Shown here in pieces: positions 52,912 through 61,659 of a stretch of DNA of 64,000 nt. Every line of letters begins with the position of its first letter. Within the stretch, counting starts at the first letter, position 1. Origin of the DNA: Hymenobacter fodinae (lineage in GTDB: Bacteria > Bacteroidota > Bacteroidia > Cytophagales > Hymenobacteraceae); NCBI RefSeq assembly GCF_004745825.1, contig NZ_SRLA01000007.1, forward strand, positions 124,001 through 188,000, read 5' to 3'. A program made the translations under genes and the position numbers. The notes under the pieces are model-generated. The model made no database searches. It worked only from the letters and a program-made list of their open reading frames with translations, and had not been told where the DNA came from.

Positions 52912-55191
52912 ATGAAGTACTTAGTACTGTTGCTGTTGCTTGCCGCTGCTACTACTAGTAAGGCCGAGCCTTTCTATCCGGCGCTGGCGCAGCACCGCAT
53001 CGAGACACTGCGGCAGAAGCTACGGCGCGGCCCGGCCGATACCAGTCGCGTAAACGTGTTGGTCGCCCTGAGCCGCGACCTTGTGAGCCGTGCGTACTAC
53101 TCTGATAATCCGGCGGACACGGCGGTGGCCTACGCCCGGCAGGCGCAGGCGTTGAGCCGTCAGCTCGGCTACGTGGCCGGTCAGATTGAAAGCGACTACG
53201 CTTTGGCCTTCTGCTTCTTACGCGACACCAACGGTCCTAAGGCGCGTGAAGCTGCCGCGCAAGGCCTGGCCCGGAGTGAGCAGCAGTCCGACACTGCCCG
53301 GGCGGCGGTAGGGTGGTATATGCTGGGCGAAACGTATAACACGCCCGCCGACTCGGCCCGCCGCCTGCAATACTATACGAAAGCGGCTAGCCTAGCCCGC
53401 GCGGTGCGCCAGCCGCAAGTGGAAGGGCGGAGTTTGAAGGAAATGGCCGACATCCACTTTCAGCAAGGTAGGCTGCGCTTGGCCCGGCAGGAGCTACAGC
53501 GTGTTCTCTCGTTGTACCGGCGCAACGGCTACCCGCTCTTGCACTACACTTACGACCTGCTCGGCATCACCAGCGACGTGCTCGGCGATTATCCGGAGGC
53601 ACTGCGCTTCACCTTGGCCGCGGTGCGCAGCGCCACTGCCACCCACGATACCGTCTCACTGGCAACCTTCTACGCACGAGTGGCCGATGTGTACGCCCAC
53701 TTAAATCAGCGCCGAAAAGCCATTGACTATTACCGGCTAGCTCTGCGCAATTCAGAAAGCATCCACAGCACCTTCGGGATTACGGAGAGCACCTCGGCCA
53801 TCGTGCACAACCTGATTTTGGTGAACGAGCCCGGACAGGCCCTGGCGCTGCTTATGCGGCAGCGCCAGGCGCACCCGCCCCAAGACGACTACTCCCGCCT
53901 CATGCTGGCGGATGGCCTCACCCAATCCTACCTCGGCCTAAAGCAATACGCCCAGGCACGGACCAGCGCCGCACAGCTGCTTCGCCTGCTGCAAACTGAC
54001 CTCTTGCGCGATAATTACCACATCCAGGCTAGGGTGTACCGAACCCTCGGTAAGTATTACCTAGCTACGCGCGACTACACCAAAGCGGAAGCCGTGCTGA
54101 AGAAAGCCGTGGTAGCCGTGGAGCAGGTGGGCAATATGCCGAACCTGGCCAACACCAACTTGCTGCTCTACCGGGCCGATTCGGCGCAGGGCCACCTGTT
54201 GCCAGCTATTGCGCACTACAAACGCTACAAGGAGCTTACCGACAGCATCTTCACGGAGAGGAATAGCAAGCAAATGGCCCTGACCCAGGTGCAGTTTGAA
54301 ACGGAGAAGCGGGAACAGCGCATTGCTCTGCTGACCAAACAGACTCAAGTGCAACAGGCTAACATCGCGCGGCAGCAAACGCAGCGCAACGCCGTGCTGG
54401 CCAGCTCCGGGCTGCTCCTGCTGCTGCTCGGCCTAGGTTACAACCGGTACCGACTGAAGCAGCGCAGCAACCTTCTGCTGGAAGGTCAGCAGCGCGAAAT
54501 TGACCACAAAAACCAGGCGCTAGAGCAGGTGCTGGCGGAAAAAGAAGGCCTTTTAGTGGAAAAGGAGTGGATGCTCAAGGAAATCCACCACCGGGTGAAA
54601 AACAACCTTCAGATTGTCAACGAACTGCTAGCTTCGCAGACCGATTACTTGCGCGACGAGCATACGCTGGCCATCATTCGCGAAAGTCAGAACCGCATTC
54701 AGGCCATGGCCCTGATTCACCAGAAGCTCTACCAGGCCCAGAATATTGCCCGCGTGAACATGCAGGAGTACATCCGGGAAATTGTGGAGCACCTAGTCGC
54801 CTCCTTCGATTGTGAAGAGCTAGTGCAAACTTGCCTGGACGTGGCGGCCATTGAGCTAGATGTAACCGTTGCCACGCCGCTCGGCCTGATTATCAACGAA
54901 GCCGTAACCAACTCGCTCAAGTACGCTTTCCCCGACGGACAAGAAGGTAGCATTGCCATTAGTTTGACGCAGACGGCTACGAACGACTACGAGTTGCGCC
55001 TGGCGGATGATGGGGTCGGGTTGCCCCCAGGATTGAAAGTAAATAGTAGCCGGACGCTGGGTCTGACCATGATCCGGGGCCTGAGCGAGCAGCTGAATGG
55101 CACGCTATCTTTTGAGCCTGGACCAGGAGTACGTATTTGCCTGCGGTTTGAGGTGGAACCCAAAGCAGCCCCTCCGGGCTGGGCCGCGTAG
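52912..55191 (+). CDS. Tetratricopeptide sensor histidine kinase (kinase B)
   Basis: A 759-residue paralogue of kinase A with the same parts: signal peptide (MKYLVLLLLLAAATTSKA), tetratricopeptide region, membrane helix (ASSGLLLLLLGLGYNRY), coiled linker, H-box EIHHRVKNNLQIV, and ATPase motifs NEAVTNSLKYAFPDG and LADDGVGLPPG. It is the last gene of the plus-strand run after the RclA-like gene. Its likely partner is regulator B (43558-46074), not adjacent but in the same island, by analogy to the kinase A / regulator A pair. The signal is unknown. Confidence 0.9.
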   Translation: MKYLVLLLLLAAATTSKAEPFYPALAQHRIETLRQKLRRGPADTSRVNVLVALSRDLVSRAYYSDNPADTAVAYARQAQALSRQLGYVAGQIESDYALAFCFLRDTNGPKAREAAAQGLARSEQQSDTARAAVGWYMLGETYNTPADSARRLQYYTKAASLARAVRQPQVEGRSLKEMADIHFQQGRLRLARQELQRVLSLYRRNGYPLLHYTYDLLGITSDVLGDYPEALRFTLAAVRSATATHDTVSLATFYARVADVYAHLNQRRKAIDYYRLALRNSESIHSTFGITESTSAIVHNLILVNEPGQALALLMRQRQAHPPQDDYSRLMLADGLTQSYLGLKQYAQARTSAAQLLRLLQTDLLRDNYHIQARVYRTLGKYYLATRDYTKAEAVLKKAVVAVEQVGNMPNLANTNLLLYRADSAQGHLLPAIAHYKRYKELTDSIFTERNSKQMALTQVQFETEKREQRIALLTKQTQVQQANIARQQTQRNAVLASSGLLLLLLGLGYNRYRLKQRSNLLLEGQQREIDHKNQALEQVLAEKEGLLVEKEWMLKEIHHRVKNNLQIVNELLASQTDYLRDEHTLAIIRESQNRIQAMALIHQKLYQAQNIARVNMQEYIREIVEHLVASFDCEELVQTCLDVAAIELDVTVATPLGLIINEAVTNSLKYAFPDGQEGSIAISLTQTATNDYELRLADDGVGLPPGLKVNSSRTLGLTMIRGLSEQLNGTLSFEPGPGVRICLRFEVEPKAAPPGWAA

Positions 55192-55267
55192 CCCCCGGTT
55201 CAAGCCGAAACGAACTGGGGAGCTCCGATCTTGTTATTCCGCTGCTGGAGTCGGGCAGCTAGGCGGG

Positions 55268-55525
55268 GTACATGAGAAACTGGTGAACGCCTTCAACCCG
55301 GTGGCCGCCGCGGGCGTGATATGTTGCACCCCGCTTGCCGGCAGCTGGGACGGGAGGCTCTGTGACTGCGACTTCAGTCAGATGCTGGAGCTGACGGGGG
55401 CCAGCCCCGTGCAGCACATCCGGGTGTTTGACCTGGCCGCCCTCCGCGCGCGAACGGTGGTCGTTGATCAGCCCTGTAATGGGTGCACGGCCGGTAGGGG
55501 CTCGAGGTGTGGCGGTGCCCCAGCG
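55268..55525 (+). pseudogene. arsS: Relic of arsS, arsenosugar biosynthesis radical SAM gene
   Basis: The plus frame reads VHEKLVNAFNPVAAAGVICC, then WDGRLCDCDFSQMLEL, HIRVFDLAALRARTVVV and CNGCTAGRGSRCGGA. This matches the C-terminal DUF3641 part of ArsS (family form GLYDCDFNQML and HCFGCTAGxGSSCGG), including the cysteine pattern. The N-terminal radical SAM domain is missing and the reading frame merely runs in from the end of kinase B. Several changes (for example LYDCDF to LCDCDF) suggest decay. The 720 bp gap 55192-55918 holds no other gene. Confidence 0.72.
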
Positions 55526-55918
55526 GAAGGGGACTCAGGGCGAGCGGTGTTCTGGGGGTGTCCGCGAGCCGGCTGACGCGGCATTCAGCTGCTGCTACAG
55601 CCATTTGACGGCTTCCGGCAGCCCAGCTTTGCGTTCTGTAAGAGGAGTTTTTTAGCGGTGGGTTCGTGGGCGCTGGTGCACCCCCACGAAAGTATAGACT
55701 GCTCGACAGCTCAGTGGGGTCATCGCCGGCTGGGCCGGGAAGAGAACCAACTAGCCGGGGGCTTTTAGTAAGTGAACATAAGCCTACCCGCAGCGGCAGC
55801 CGCGCAGCAGGGGCACAGCCCATTCGGCCGCGCGTTGCCCATCTGGCCGCCGGACTAGCTGCCGGAGCGAAGCGGCAGACCAGTAAGTGCCAGCACCAGG
55901 GTTGCCCACATGCCCCGC

Positions 55919-56362
55919 CTACTTTACCACCACAATACTGGCTTGCCGGGCCGTTAGCCGCCAGCCGGCTTTCGTTTTCAGCCACACGTTGGTGTATTGG
56001 CGGGTTTCTACCTTACCCGCGAAGGCGGTGGCGCGTTGCGGTGTCACAATTTCATGCCCCATGGCAATGGCCACGGGCTCGACGATGGTTACTTTCTCGA
56101 CTACGCGCTGGACGGTCGAGTAGTCGAGCTGGCCCTGGCGGATGAAGGCCAGGATCTGGGGCCGCGTCACCACCTGGTTGTAGGGGTTGTTGACCACGAA
56201 CTCCGGGTGCCAGAGCCGGAATAGGGCGGCGGTATCACCCCGCTGCACGCTCGTAATTTCAAGTTCTTCGAGCCGGCGAATTTCGGGCTCGTCTTGGTGC
56301 TGGGCCCCCGCCGGGGCGGCGGACAGGAGCAGGGCGATGCTTCCGCTAACTAGCTTGTTCAT
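55919..56362 (-). CDS. Exported NTF2-like (SnoaL/DUF4440) protein
   Basis: A 147-residue protein with a signal peptide (MNKLVSGSIALLLSAAPAGA) and an NTF2-like cone fold: IRRLEELEITSVQRGDTAALFRLWHPEFVVNNPY at the start, then a strand-rich half ending WLKTKAGWRLTARQASIV. DUF4440 proteins of this size act as enzymes or binding proteins of varied substrates; no catalytic site is evident. Same strand as the AraC gene upstream, 80 bp away. Confidence 0.85.
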   Translation of the reverse strand: MNKLVSGSIALLLSAAPAGAQHQDEPEIRRLEELEITSVQRGDTAALFRLWHPEFVVNNPYNQVVTRPQILAFIRQGQLDYSTVQRVVEKVTIVEPVAIAMGHEIVTPQRATAFAGKVETRQYTNVWLKTKAGWRLTARQASIVVVK

Positions 56363-56441
56363 GGTACGGTCAGCTTAAGATAAATGAATGCCTAAACCTA
56401 CCCATAAGTGCAGCCGGCCTAGTGGTAAAAAATCCGCAAGT

Positions 56442-57278
56442 TCAGCGGGCTGGTCGCGCCAGGCGGTCCGGGGCCTGCGCTTGGGCCAGCAGCAAGGCGG
56501 GCGGGGTGGCGTAACCAAACTGCCGGAAGTCCTTCACCAAATGCTGGTAATCGTAGTAGCCGCAGGCGACCGCCACGTGCAGCCAGTCCCACTCGGGGTG
56601 GACTTGTTTTAGGGCATGGGCCTGGCTGAAGCGACTGATGCGCCCGTAGAGCTTGGGCCCCACCCCGAGCTGTTGCACAAACCGCCGCTCCACTTGGCTC
56701 ACCGACAGGCAGGCATCGTGCGCCAGCTGGTCAAGCGAGTAGCCTTGCGGCTGAGCGGCCAGCGCGCGCAGCGCCCGATCGAAAGGCTGAAAGTCCAGGC
56801 GCAGGCGCTGAATACGCCGCCAGAGGTACGCCTCGACCAGCTCCCCGAGGGCCGCATAGGTGGGGGCATTGACCAGCTGTTCCTGCACCTGCCGAATCTC
56901 GGCCGCCAGCACCGCTTCCGCGTCGATGCGCGCGTTGGTGAATTCGGGCAAGGGCACGCGCAGAAACTTGGCCAGCACGCCCGGCTGGAACTGCACCGAC
57001 AGCATGCGAAACCGGGCGCTGATGTAGAAATCGAACCGGGCGGACTGGGTGCCATTGAGCACGGTCGGGGCGTACACGGCCGTCGTGCCCGATGCGGGGT
57101 GAACCGCCGTGACCTGCCCGCGCAGATAAAACACCAGGCATTGCTCCGTATTGGCCGCCATGGCCTTGGCCGGCACCACTTCCCCCGGGGCGGCCGTGAC
57201 GTCCAGCAGCAGCAGCTCCCGGATGAAGGGCTGCAGATGAGCGGAAGGGAGCCAAGTCTGGTAGTGAATGTCCATCAC
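56442..57278 (-). CDS. AraC family transcriptional regulator
   Basis: A 278-residue regulator. N-terminal part (residues 1-150) is a DUF6597-like sensor (HYQTWLPSAHLQPFIRELLLL, FYISARFRMLSVQFQPG), the C-terminal part has two helix-turn-helix segments (SLDQLAHDACLSVSQVERRF; DWLHVAVACGYYDYQHLVKDFRQFG). It may control the exported NTF2-like gene that follows. The ATG at 57278 is used; it begins MMDIHYQTW, so the second Met is possible too. Confidence 0.88.
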   Translation of the reverse strand: MMDIHYQTWLPSAHLQPFIRELLLLDVTAAPGEVVPAKAMAANTEQCLVFYLRGQVTAVHPASGTTAVYAPTVLNGTQSARFDFYISARFRMLSVQFQPGVLAKFLRVPLPEFTNARIDAEAVLAAEIRQVQEQLVNAPTYAALGELVEAYLWRRIQRLRLDFQPFDRALRALAAQPQGYSLDQLAHDACLSVSQVERRFVQQLGVGPKLYGRISRFSQAHALKQVHPEWDWLHVAVACGYYDYQHLVKDFRQFGYATPPALLLAQAQAPDRLARPAR

Positions 57279-57514
57279 GGGCGCTCGTACTACTAAGGCG
57301 AACCAAGATTATAACGGGTTACACCCTAGGCAAAGGGTTTCGTGCGCTCGTGGAACAGCGCACCTGGAAATTCCGGCTCACGTACTCCAATATAAGAACT
57401 TGTGCGATCAGACCCGTAACTCTAGACCTCGCCCCCCTGGCAGGTGTCACCACATCCCCAGCTAGCAAAGTTTAGCCCAATGATCGAACCTTGGCTGTTG
57501 GTTAAATCGAGTCG

Positions 57515-58216
57515 TTACGCTTGAACCGCCGTGGCGGGTTGGCCCAACGCGAACAGGTGCCGGTACGTGCTGCCGAGGGCCAGGCACACCGTCAGCGTCC
57601 AGCCCGTGACCAGCCACGGCGACCCCAGCACGCCGGTCATGGCCAGAAAGCCCGCGGCCAAGAGCGAGTTAAGCACCCCGAGTACCACCGCTACCGTCAA
57701 GGCCATGGGCAGGAAGAAGAAAGCCAAAAACACGCCCCGGCGGCCGTGCGGGTGCAAGGCCGTGTACGCCCGTGCCACGGGTAAGGCTACCGCAGCGACC
57801 ACAAACGTGGCGCCCACAGCCCAGGCGAGGGGATAGGGCAAAAAGGGGCGCAGGGCATATACCTCATCGTTGCCCCCCATGAACACCGCGCCGAGCAGGC
57901 GAGCAACGGGCAGGTTGGCAAACACGAGCGCGAAGCCCAGCGACCGGTGCGGGATGGGGTTTTGGGGGGCCAGCAGGCGGTAGCCCCAGCCCATCATCGC
58001 GAAGGTGAACAACGGACCGGCAACCGTAGCCGCCATGGTACGGAGCGGGGCCTGCTCGCAGGTTGCGCACAGGCTCCAGACGTTGAAATCTCTCGGGCCC
58101 CAGCAGCCACACAGCAGGCGGCCCACCCCCGTGTGCACCAGTTCATGCGCTTCGCCCAGGAAGAACTGCAGGGCCACGAACGCCATCAAGGGCCACCAAG
58201 CAAACCTAATTTTCAT
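57515..58216 (-). CDS. Membrane protein with HELVH motif
   Basis: A 233-residue protein of about six hydrophobic segments. The start MKIRFAWWPLMAFVALQFFLGEAHELVHTG at 58216 is preferred; the frame to 58273 adds a short arginine-rich piece. The first membrane helix ends in HELVH, a match to the zinc metallopeptidase HEXXH motif, and CGCWGPRDFNVWSLCATCE shows four cysteines in a short loop. A distant M50-like peptidase fold is possible, but the second zinc ligand motif is not clear. Function unknown; transcribed alone. Confidence 0.75.
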   Translation of the reverse strand: MKIRFAWWPLMAFVALQFFLGEAHELVHTGVGRLLCGCWGPRDFNVWSLCATCEQAPLRTMAATVAGPLFTFAMMGWGYRLLAPQNPIPHRSLGFALVFANLPVARLLGAVFMGGNDEVYALRPFLPYPLAWAVGATFVVAAVALPVARAYTALHPHGRRGVFLAFFFLPMALTVAVVLGVLNSLLAAGFLAMTGVLGSPWLVTGWTLTVCLALGSTYRHLFALGQPATAVQA

Positions 58217-59030
58217 GCGGCGAGGGAAAGGACGGGCACCTAAAACGAATAATAGACGACTCATAGTAGGCAAAATCCAGTACTTCCCCGCATCAGCCGC
58301 GTATTGTTTTACTGCCCCACCGAAGCTTCCGCTGAACTGGGCGTCTAAGGTGACCTCGATGGGGAGTTTATGACCATGGTTGATTCCGCTACTAGAGTAG
58401 TTCTTTGCTGGGGATTATTCTCTGTTGCTTGAAAAGTCCCTTTCGTAGGCTGGCCCGGCGTAGGCTGGCGGCTCACGTTCGAGGCCCGGTGCCTTCCTCC
58501 GTATGGCCGACCACGGCCAGGCAGACAGCAGCGGGGCCCCGCAGCTCCTTCACGGAGGAGATAAACGAAAGAAATTAGCCGGGTCTCGTTCTTACATTCC
58601 GTTAAGTGGAAAGTATGTTCAGCACAGGGAGAGTGCCGTCGTAAAAAGAAGCTCCCGGAGAATGAGCCCCCAGTGCCCAACTAGGCTTCCGGCCGACTGC
58701 GGGGAGTTGATGATCAGTCCGCTTGAATAGCGGAGTTGGCTGACAATGCAGTTCCCTTTTAACCGACGGCTACCTCGCAGGGCGGGGAGCCTCCTGCTGG
58801 CATGTGGTCCGTACCACGGGCTTTGGTGTGGGGGGTGAGGACCCGCTCAAGGGCCGCCGATCCTGAGCCGCCTCAACCCAAAAAAAGGCGGGGTTGGCTT
58901 AGATAGTGCTATCTTAACGTTAAACCTGGACGTGGTCGAGAAATCTTGCCGCCGCGGGCGACGTAACCCCGGACGGGGGCAGTACCGACCAGGAATAGTA
59001 CGTCCGACCAGCCCCCTAAAGCCACCATGC
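58217..59030. other. Intergenic region between divergent genes
   Basis: About 810 bp with no gene I can support. The part next to the AraC gene holds two adjoining palindromes at 58901-58923 (separate entry). The rest is GC-rich with random frames. Confidence 0.5.
58901..58923 (+). promoter_or_regulatory. Double palindrome upstream of AraC gene
   Basis: AGATA-GTGC-TATCT (58901-58914) is followed at once by TTAACGTTAA (58914-58923). It is 108 bp before the AraC start at 59031. The half site CGTTAAA recurs in the inverted repeat at 59863-59893. Confidence 0.45.
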
Positions 59031-59840
59031 ATGCACTACGTAGGGACCGGGCAGTTTTTTGGGCAAACCAACCGCTTGCTGCAGGTGGGGGCGCTTACGC
59101 TCACGGATACCGAGTACACCCACGAGCAGGTGGACTGGCACTATCACGAGAACGCCTACTTCACGCTGCTGCTCACGGGGCAAATGCTGGAGGGAAGTCG
59201 TCAGCACCAGCAGTGGTGCACGGCAGGCACGCTGTTGTACCACCACTGGCAGGAAGCCCACTACAACCGCAAGCCCCCGGGCTACACCCGCGGCTTCCAC
59301 CTGGAGGTGCCCCCGGCCTGGTTTGTATCGGTGGGCCTGACGCCCAGTGCCGTGCAGGGGAGCCTGCTGGTCCGGGACCCGGCCGTTACCACCATCCTCT
59401 ACCAGATTTTGAGGGAAAGCCAACTCAACGATGCTTCCAGCGCCTTGGCCATTGAATCACTATTGACGGCAGGCCTGCAGCACTTGGCCCGGGGAGCGGC
59501 CCTCGTGCGCACCGTGGCGCCGCCCTGGGTCACCCAACTTCGGGACCTGCTGCACGACTCGCCGGACATGAGCTGGACCCTGACGGGGTTGGCCCAGGAA
59601 GTCGGCCTGCATCCGGCGCACCTGTCGCGCAGCTTTCCGCAGTATTTCTCCGCTACCCTGGGCCAGTATGTTCGCCACCTGCGGGTGCAACGGGCGCTGA
59701 CCCTGTTGCTCGACCCGCAGCGGTCGCTGCTGGATATTGCCCTGGCCTGCGGCTTTTACGACCAGAGCCATTTCAACCGCTGCTTCAAGGCCCTGCTGCA
59801 CGAACGACCCACGCAGTACCGACGCGTGCTGCGGCGGTAA
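59031..59840 (+). CDS. AraC family transcriptional regulator
   Basis: A 269-residue regulator. The ATG at 59031 begins MHYVGTGQFFGQTNRLL; the longer frame to 58932 is arginine-rich and unlikely. An N-terminal cupin-like sensor (VDWHYHENAYFTLLLTG with His-x-His) precedes two C-terminal helix-turn-helix segments (LTGLAQEVGLHPAHLSRSFPQYF; LLDIALACGFYDQSHFNRCFKALLH). The serine hydrolase gene follows after an inverted repeat and is the likely target. Confidence 0.88.
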   Translation: MHYVGTGQFFGQTNRLLQVGALTLTDTEYTHEQVDWHYHENAYFTLLLTGQMLEGSRQHQQWCTAGTLLYHHWQEAHYNRKPPGYTRGFHLEVPPAWFVSVGLTPSAVQGSLLVRDPAVTTILYQILRESQLNDASSALAIESLLTAGLQHLARGAALVRTVAPPWVTQLRDLLHDSPDMSWTLTGLAQEVGLHPAHLSRSFPQYFSATLGQYVRHLRVQRALTLLLDPQRSLLDIALACGFYDQSHFNRCFKALLHERPTQYRRVLRR

Positions 59841-59862
59841 GCCGCAGCGCCGGGCAGAGGAG

Positions 59863-59893
59863 GCCCCGTTAAATCTGTCCTATTTAACGGGGC
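59863..59893 (+). promoter_or_regulatory. Inverted repeat between AraC and hydrolase genes
   Basis: GCCCCGTTAAAT and ATTTAACGGGGC form a 12 bp perfect stem with a 7 nt loop. No T-run follows directly, but a TATTTTTG box does (59904). It may be the terminator of the AraC gene, or an operator: the CGTTAAA half sites match the palindrome before the AraC gene. Confidence 0.55.
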
Positions 59894-59903
59894 TGAGGGA
59901 AGG

Positions 59904-59911
59904 TATTTTTG
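59904..59911 (+). promoter_or_regulatory. Bacteroidota -7 promoter element
   Basis: TATTTTTG fits TAnnTTTG and lies 26 bp before the hydrolase ATG. A clear -33 TTG is not seen at the expected distance, where the inverted repeat lies. Confidence 0.4.
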
Positions 59912-59937
59912 CGGCTGTCTCCCTTCTGCCAACTCTG

Positions 59938-61659
59938 ATGAAACATCTGGTACTGCCGCTGCTGCCGCTGTTCATGGCCTTTCGGCTCGGGGCTCAATCC
60001 GCCCCGTTCGTGCCGGACCACGGCATCACTTCCCCCTTTCATCAGGCCCACGTGGGAGAAATCCTGTTCAGTGCGCAGGCCCTCCCGGCCACGGCCTACG
60101 TTGCTTCGGCGTTTGCCCCTTCCCAAGTCTTCACGCCGAAGAGCAGCCTGTTCATGACCGTGTTTTTGGGCACCTCCCTGACCAATGCCTTGCATGCGCT
60201 GGCTCCCGACGCGACGGCGGAAGAGCTGACCCAGCGGGGAAATTTTCAGTTTACGTTCCTCGTGGATCAGCAGCCCGTGTACGTGAGCAACCTCCACCCC
60301 GGGGCCCCCTACGCCGCCCTCAAACACGCGGAAACGGTGTGGCACAAGCCCCTGGTCAACAACGAGACCGCCACCAGTTGGTGGAGCCAGTCGCTGTGGA
60401 ACCGGTTCCTGGCGGCGGGCGGCGAAAAAGCCCTGCGCACGGGCCCCCACCTGCTGCGGGTGGAAATTCGTCCCTATCTGCACACCACGCGGCTGCTGGT
60501 GGGGCCGCCGCTGGCGGCCGGGCAGGTTACCCTGGTGGTGAAGCCGCCCGTGATCGACCCTAATACCATCCGGTTGCGTTCGCTCGCTCCGTATCCGGGG
60601 CTGCCTGTTTCGCGGGCGCATCTGGATACCGCTAAAATCAAGGCCTTGAAAGCCAACATCGAGGCCGGGGTATTCAAGGCGATCACCAGCGTGGTGGTGC
60701 TCAAACAGGGGCAACTGCTCGTGGAGGAATACTTCCAGGGCGCGACCCGCGCGACCCGGCATGACCCGCGCTCGGTGGGCAAATCCTTCGCCTCCACCCT
60801 CACGGGCCTGGCCATCGCCGATGGCTTCCTCCGCAATGAATTTCAGCCGCTGCGTGACTTCTACGACATGCCGCAGTACCCGCACTACACGCCGGCCAAG
60901 GCCCGTATCACGCTCAGCGAGCTACTGACCATGCGTTCCGCGTTGGCGGGCAACGATGAGGAAGCCGATTCTCCCGGCAACGAAGAGCACATGTACCCCA
61001 CGTCGGACTGGGTGCGCTTTGCCCTGAGCCTGCCCGTGGATTCGGTCAAGCCCCGGGGACAATGGGCGTATTTTACCGCCGGCGCGATCCTGCTGGGGGA
61101 CGTGCTGGAGCACCGCGTGCCCGGCGGACTGGAAGCGTACGCGGACCGCCGGCTTTTCCGGCCGTTGGGCATCACCGACTACCGGTGGCAGTACACGCCC
61201 CAACACGTCGCCAACACGGCCGGGGGCGTGCAGCTGCGCGCGCTGGACTTTGCCAAGTACGGGTTGCTGTACCAGAACGGGGGCCGGTGGCAGGGTCAGC
61301 AACTGCTGCCCGCCGCCTGGGTCGCGAAAACGTTGAGCCACCAGGTCGCCCTTCCCCACCGGGTAAAGGAGTATTACGGGTACCTGTTCTGGAATAAAAC
61401 CTACCACGTGCAAGGCAAGTCCTACGAAACGTACTACTGCGCCGGCAACGGAGGCAATACGATATTCGTGTTCAAGGACCAGCCCCTGGTGGTGGTCGTG
61501 ACCGCCACCGCCTACGGGGCCTCCAACGCCCATGCGCAGGTCGACAAAATGATGACTGACTTTATCTTACCGGCCGTGTTAGGGACCAGGCCGCGCAAAC
61601 CAGGCCGCGCCGCCGCGCCCCCCCGGCCCCGCGCAAGTCAGCGGCGGTACGTGCGCTAA
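59938..61659 (+). CDS. Secreted serine hydrolase (class C beta-lactamase-like)
   Basis: A 573-residue protein: signal peptide (MKHLVLPLLPLFMAFRLGAQ), an N-terminal beta-rich domain (about 25-205) not typical of the family, and a beta-lactamase-related domain (about 225-545). The active-site Ser279-x-x-Lys282 is in RSVGKSFASTL, the second motif YFTAG and the third block CAGNGGN. It probably is an esterase or peptidase of the class C beta-lactamase fold; a drug-hydrolysing role is not indicated. The proline-arginine-rich last 30 residues look like frame run-on. The start at 59938 is fixed by the signal peptide. Confidence 0.85.
   Translation: MKHLVLPLLPLFMAFRLGAQSAPFVPDHGITSPFHQAHVGEILFSAQALPATAYVASAFAPSQVFTPKSSLFMTVFLGTSLTNALHALAPDATAEELTQRGNFQFTFLVDQQPVYVSNLHPGAPYAALKHAETVWHKPLVNNETATSWWSQSLWNRFLAAGGEKALRTGPHLLRVEIRPYLHTTRLLVGPPLAAGQVTLVVKPPVIDPNTIRLRSLAPYPGLPVSRAHLDTAKIKALKANIEAGVFKAITSVVVLKQGQLLVEEYFQGATRATRHDPRSVGKSFASTLTGLAIADGFLRNEFQPLRDFYDMPQYPHYTPAKARITLSELLTMRSALAGNDEEADSPGNEEHMYPTSDWVRFALSLPVDSVKPRGQWAYFTAGAILLGDVLEHRVPGGLEAYADRRLFRPLGITDYRWQYTPQHVANTAGGVQLRALDFAKYGLLYQNGGRWQGQQLLPAAWVAKTLSHQVALPHRVKEYYGYLFWNKTYHVQGKSYETYYCAGNGGNTIFVFKDQPLVVVVTATAYGASNAHAQVDKMMTDFILPAVLGTRPRKPGRAAAPPRPRASQRRYVR

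Noticed and set aside
55374..55985. Open frame of 203 codons on the minus strand
   Set aside because: Opposite to the arsS relic and into the NTF2-like gene; Pro/Ala/Arg-rich without signal or domain.
56616..57296. Open frame of 226 codons on the plus strand
   Set aside because: Antisense of the AraC gene; composition typical of shadow frames in GC-rich DNA.
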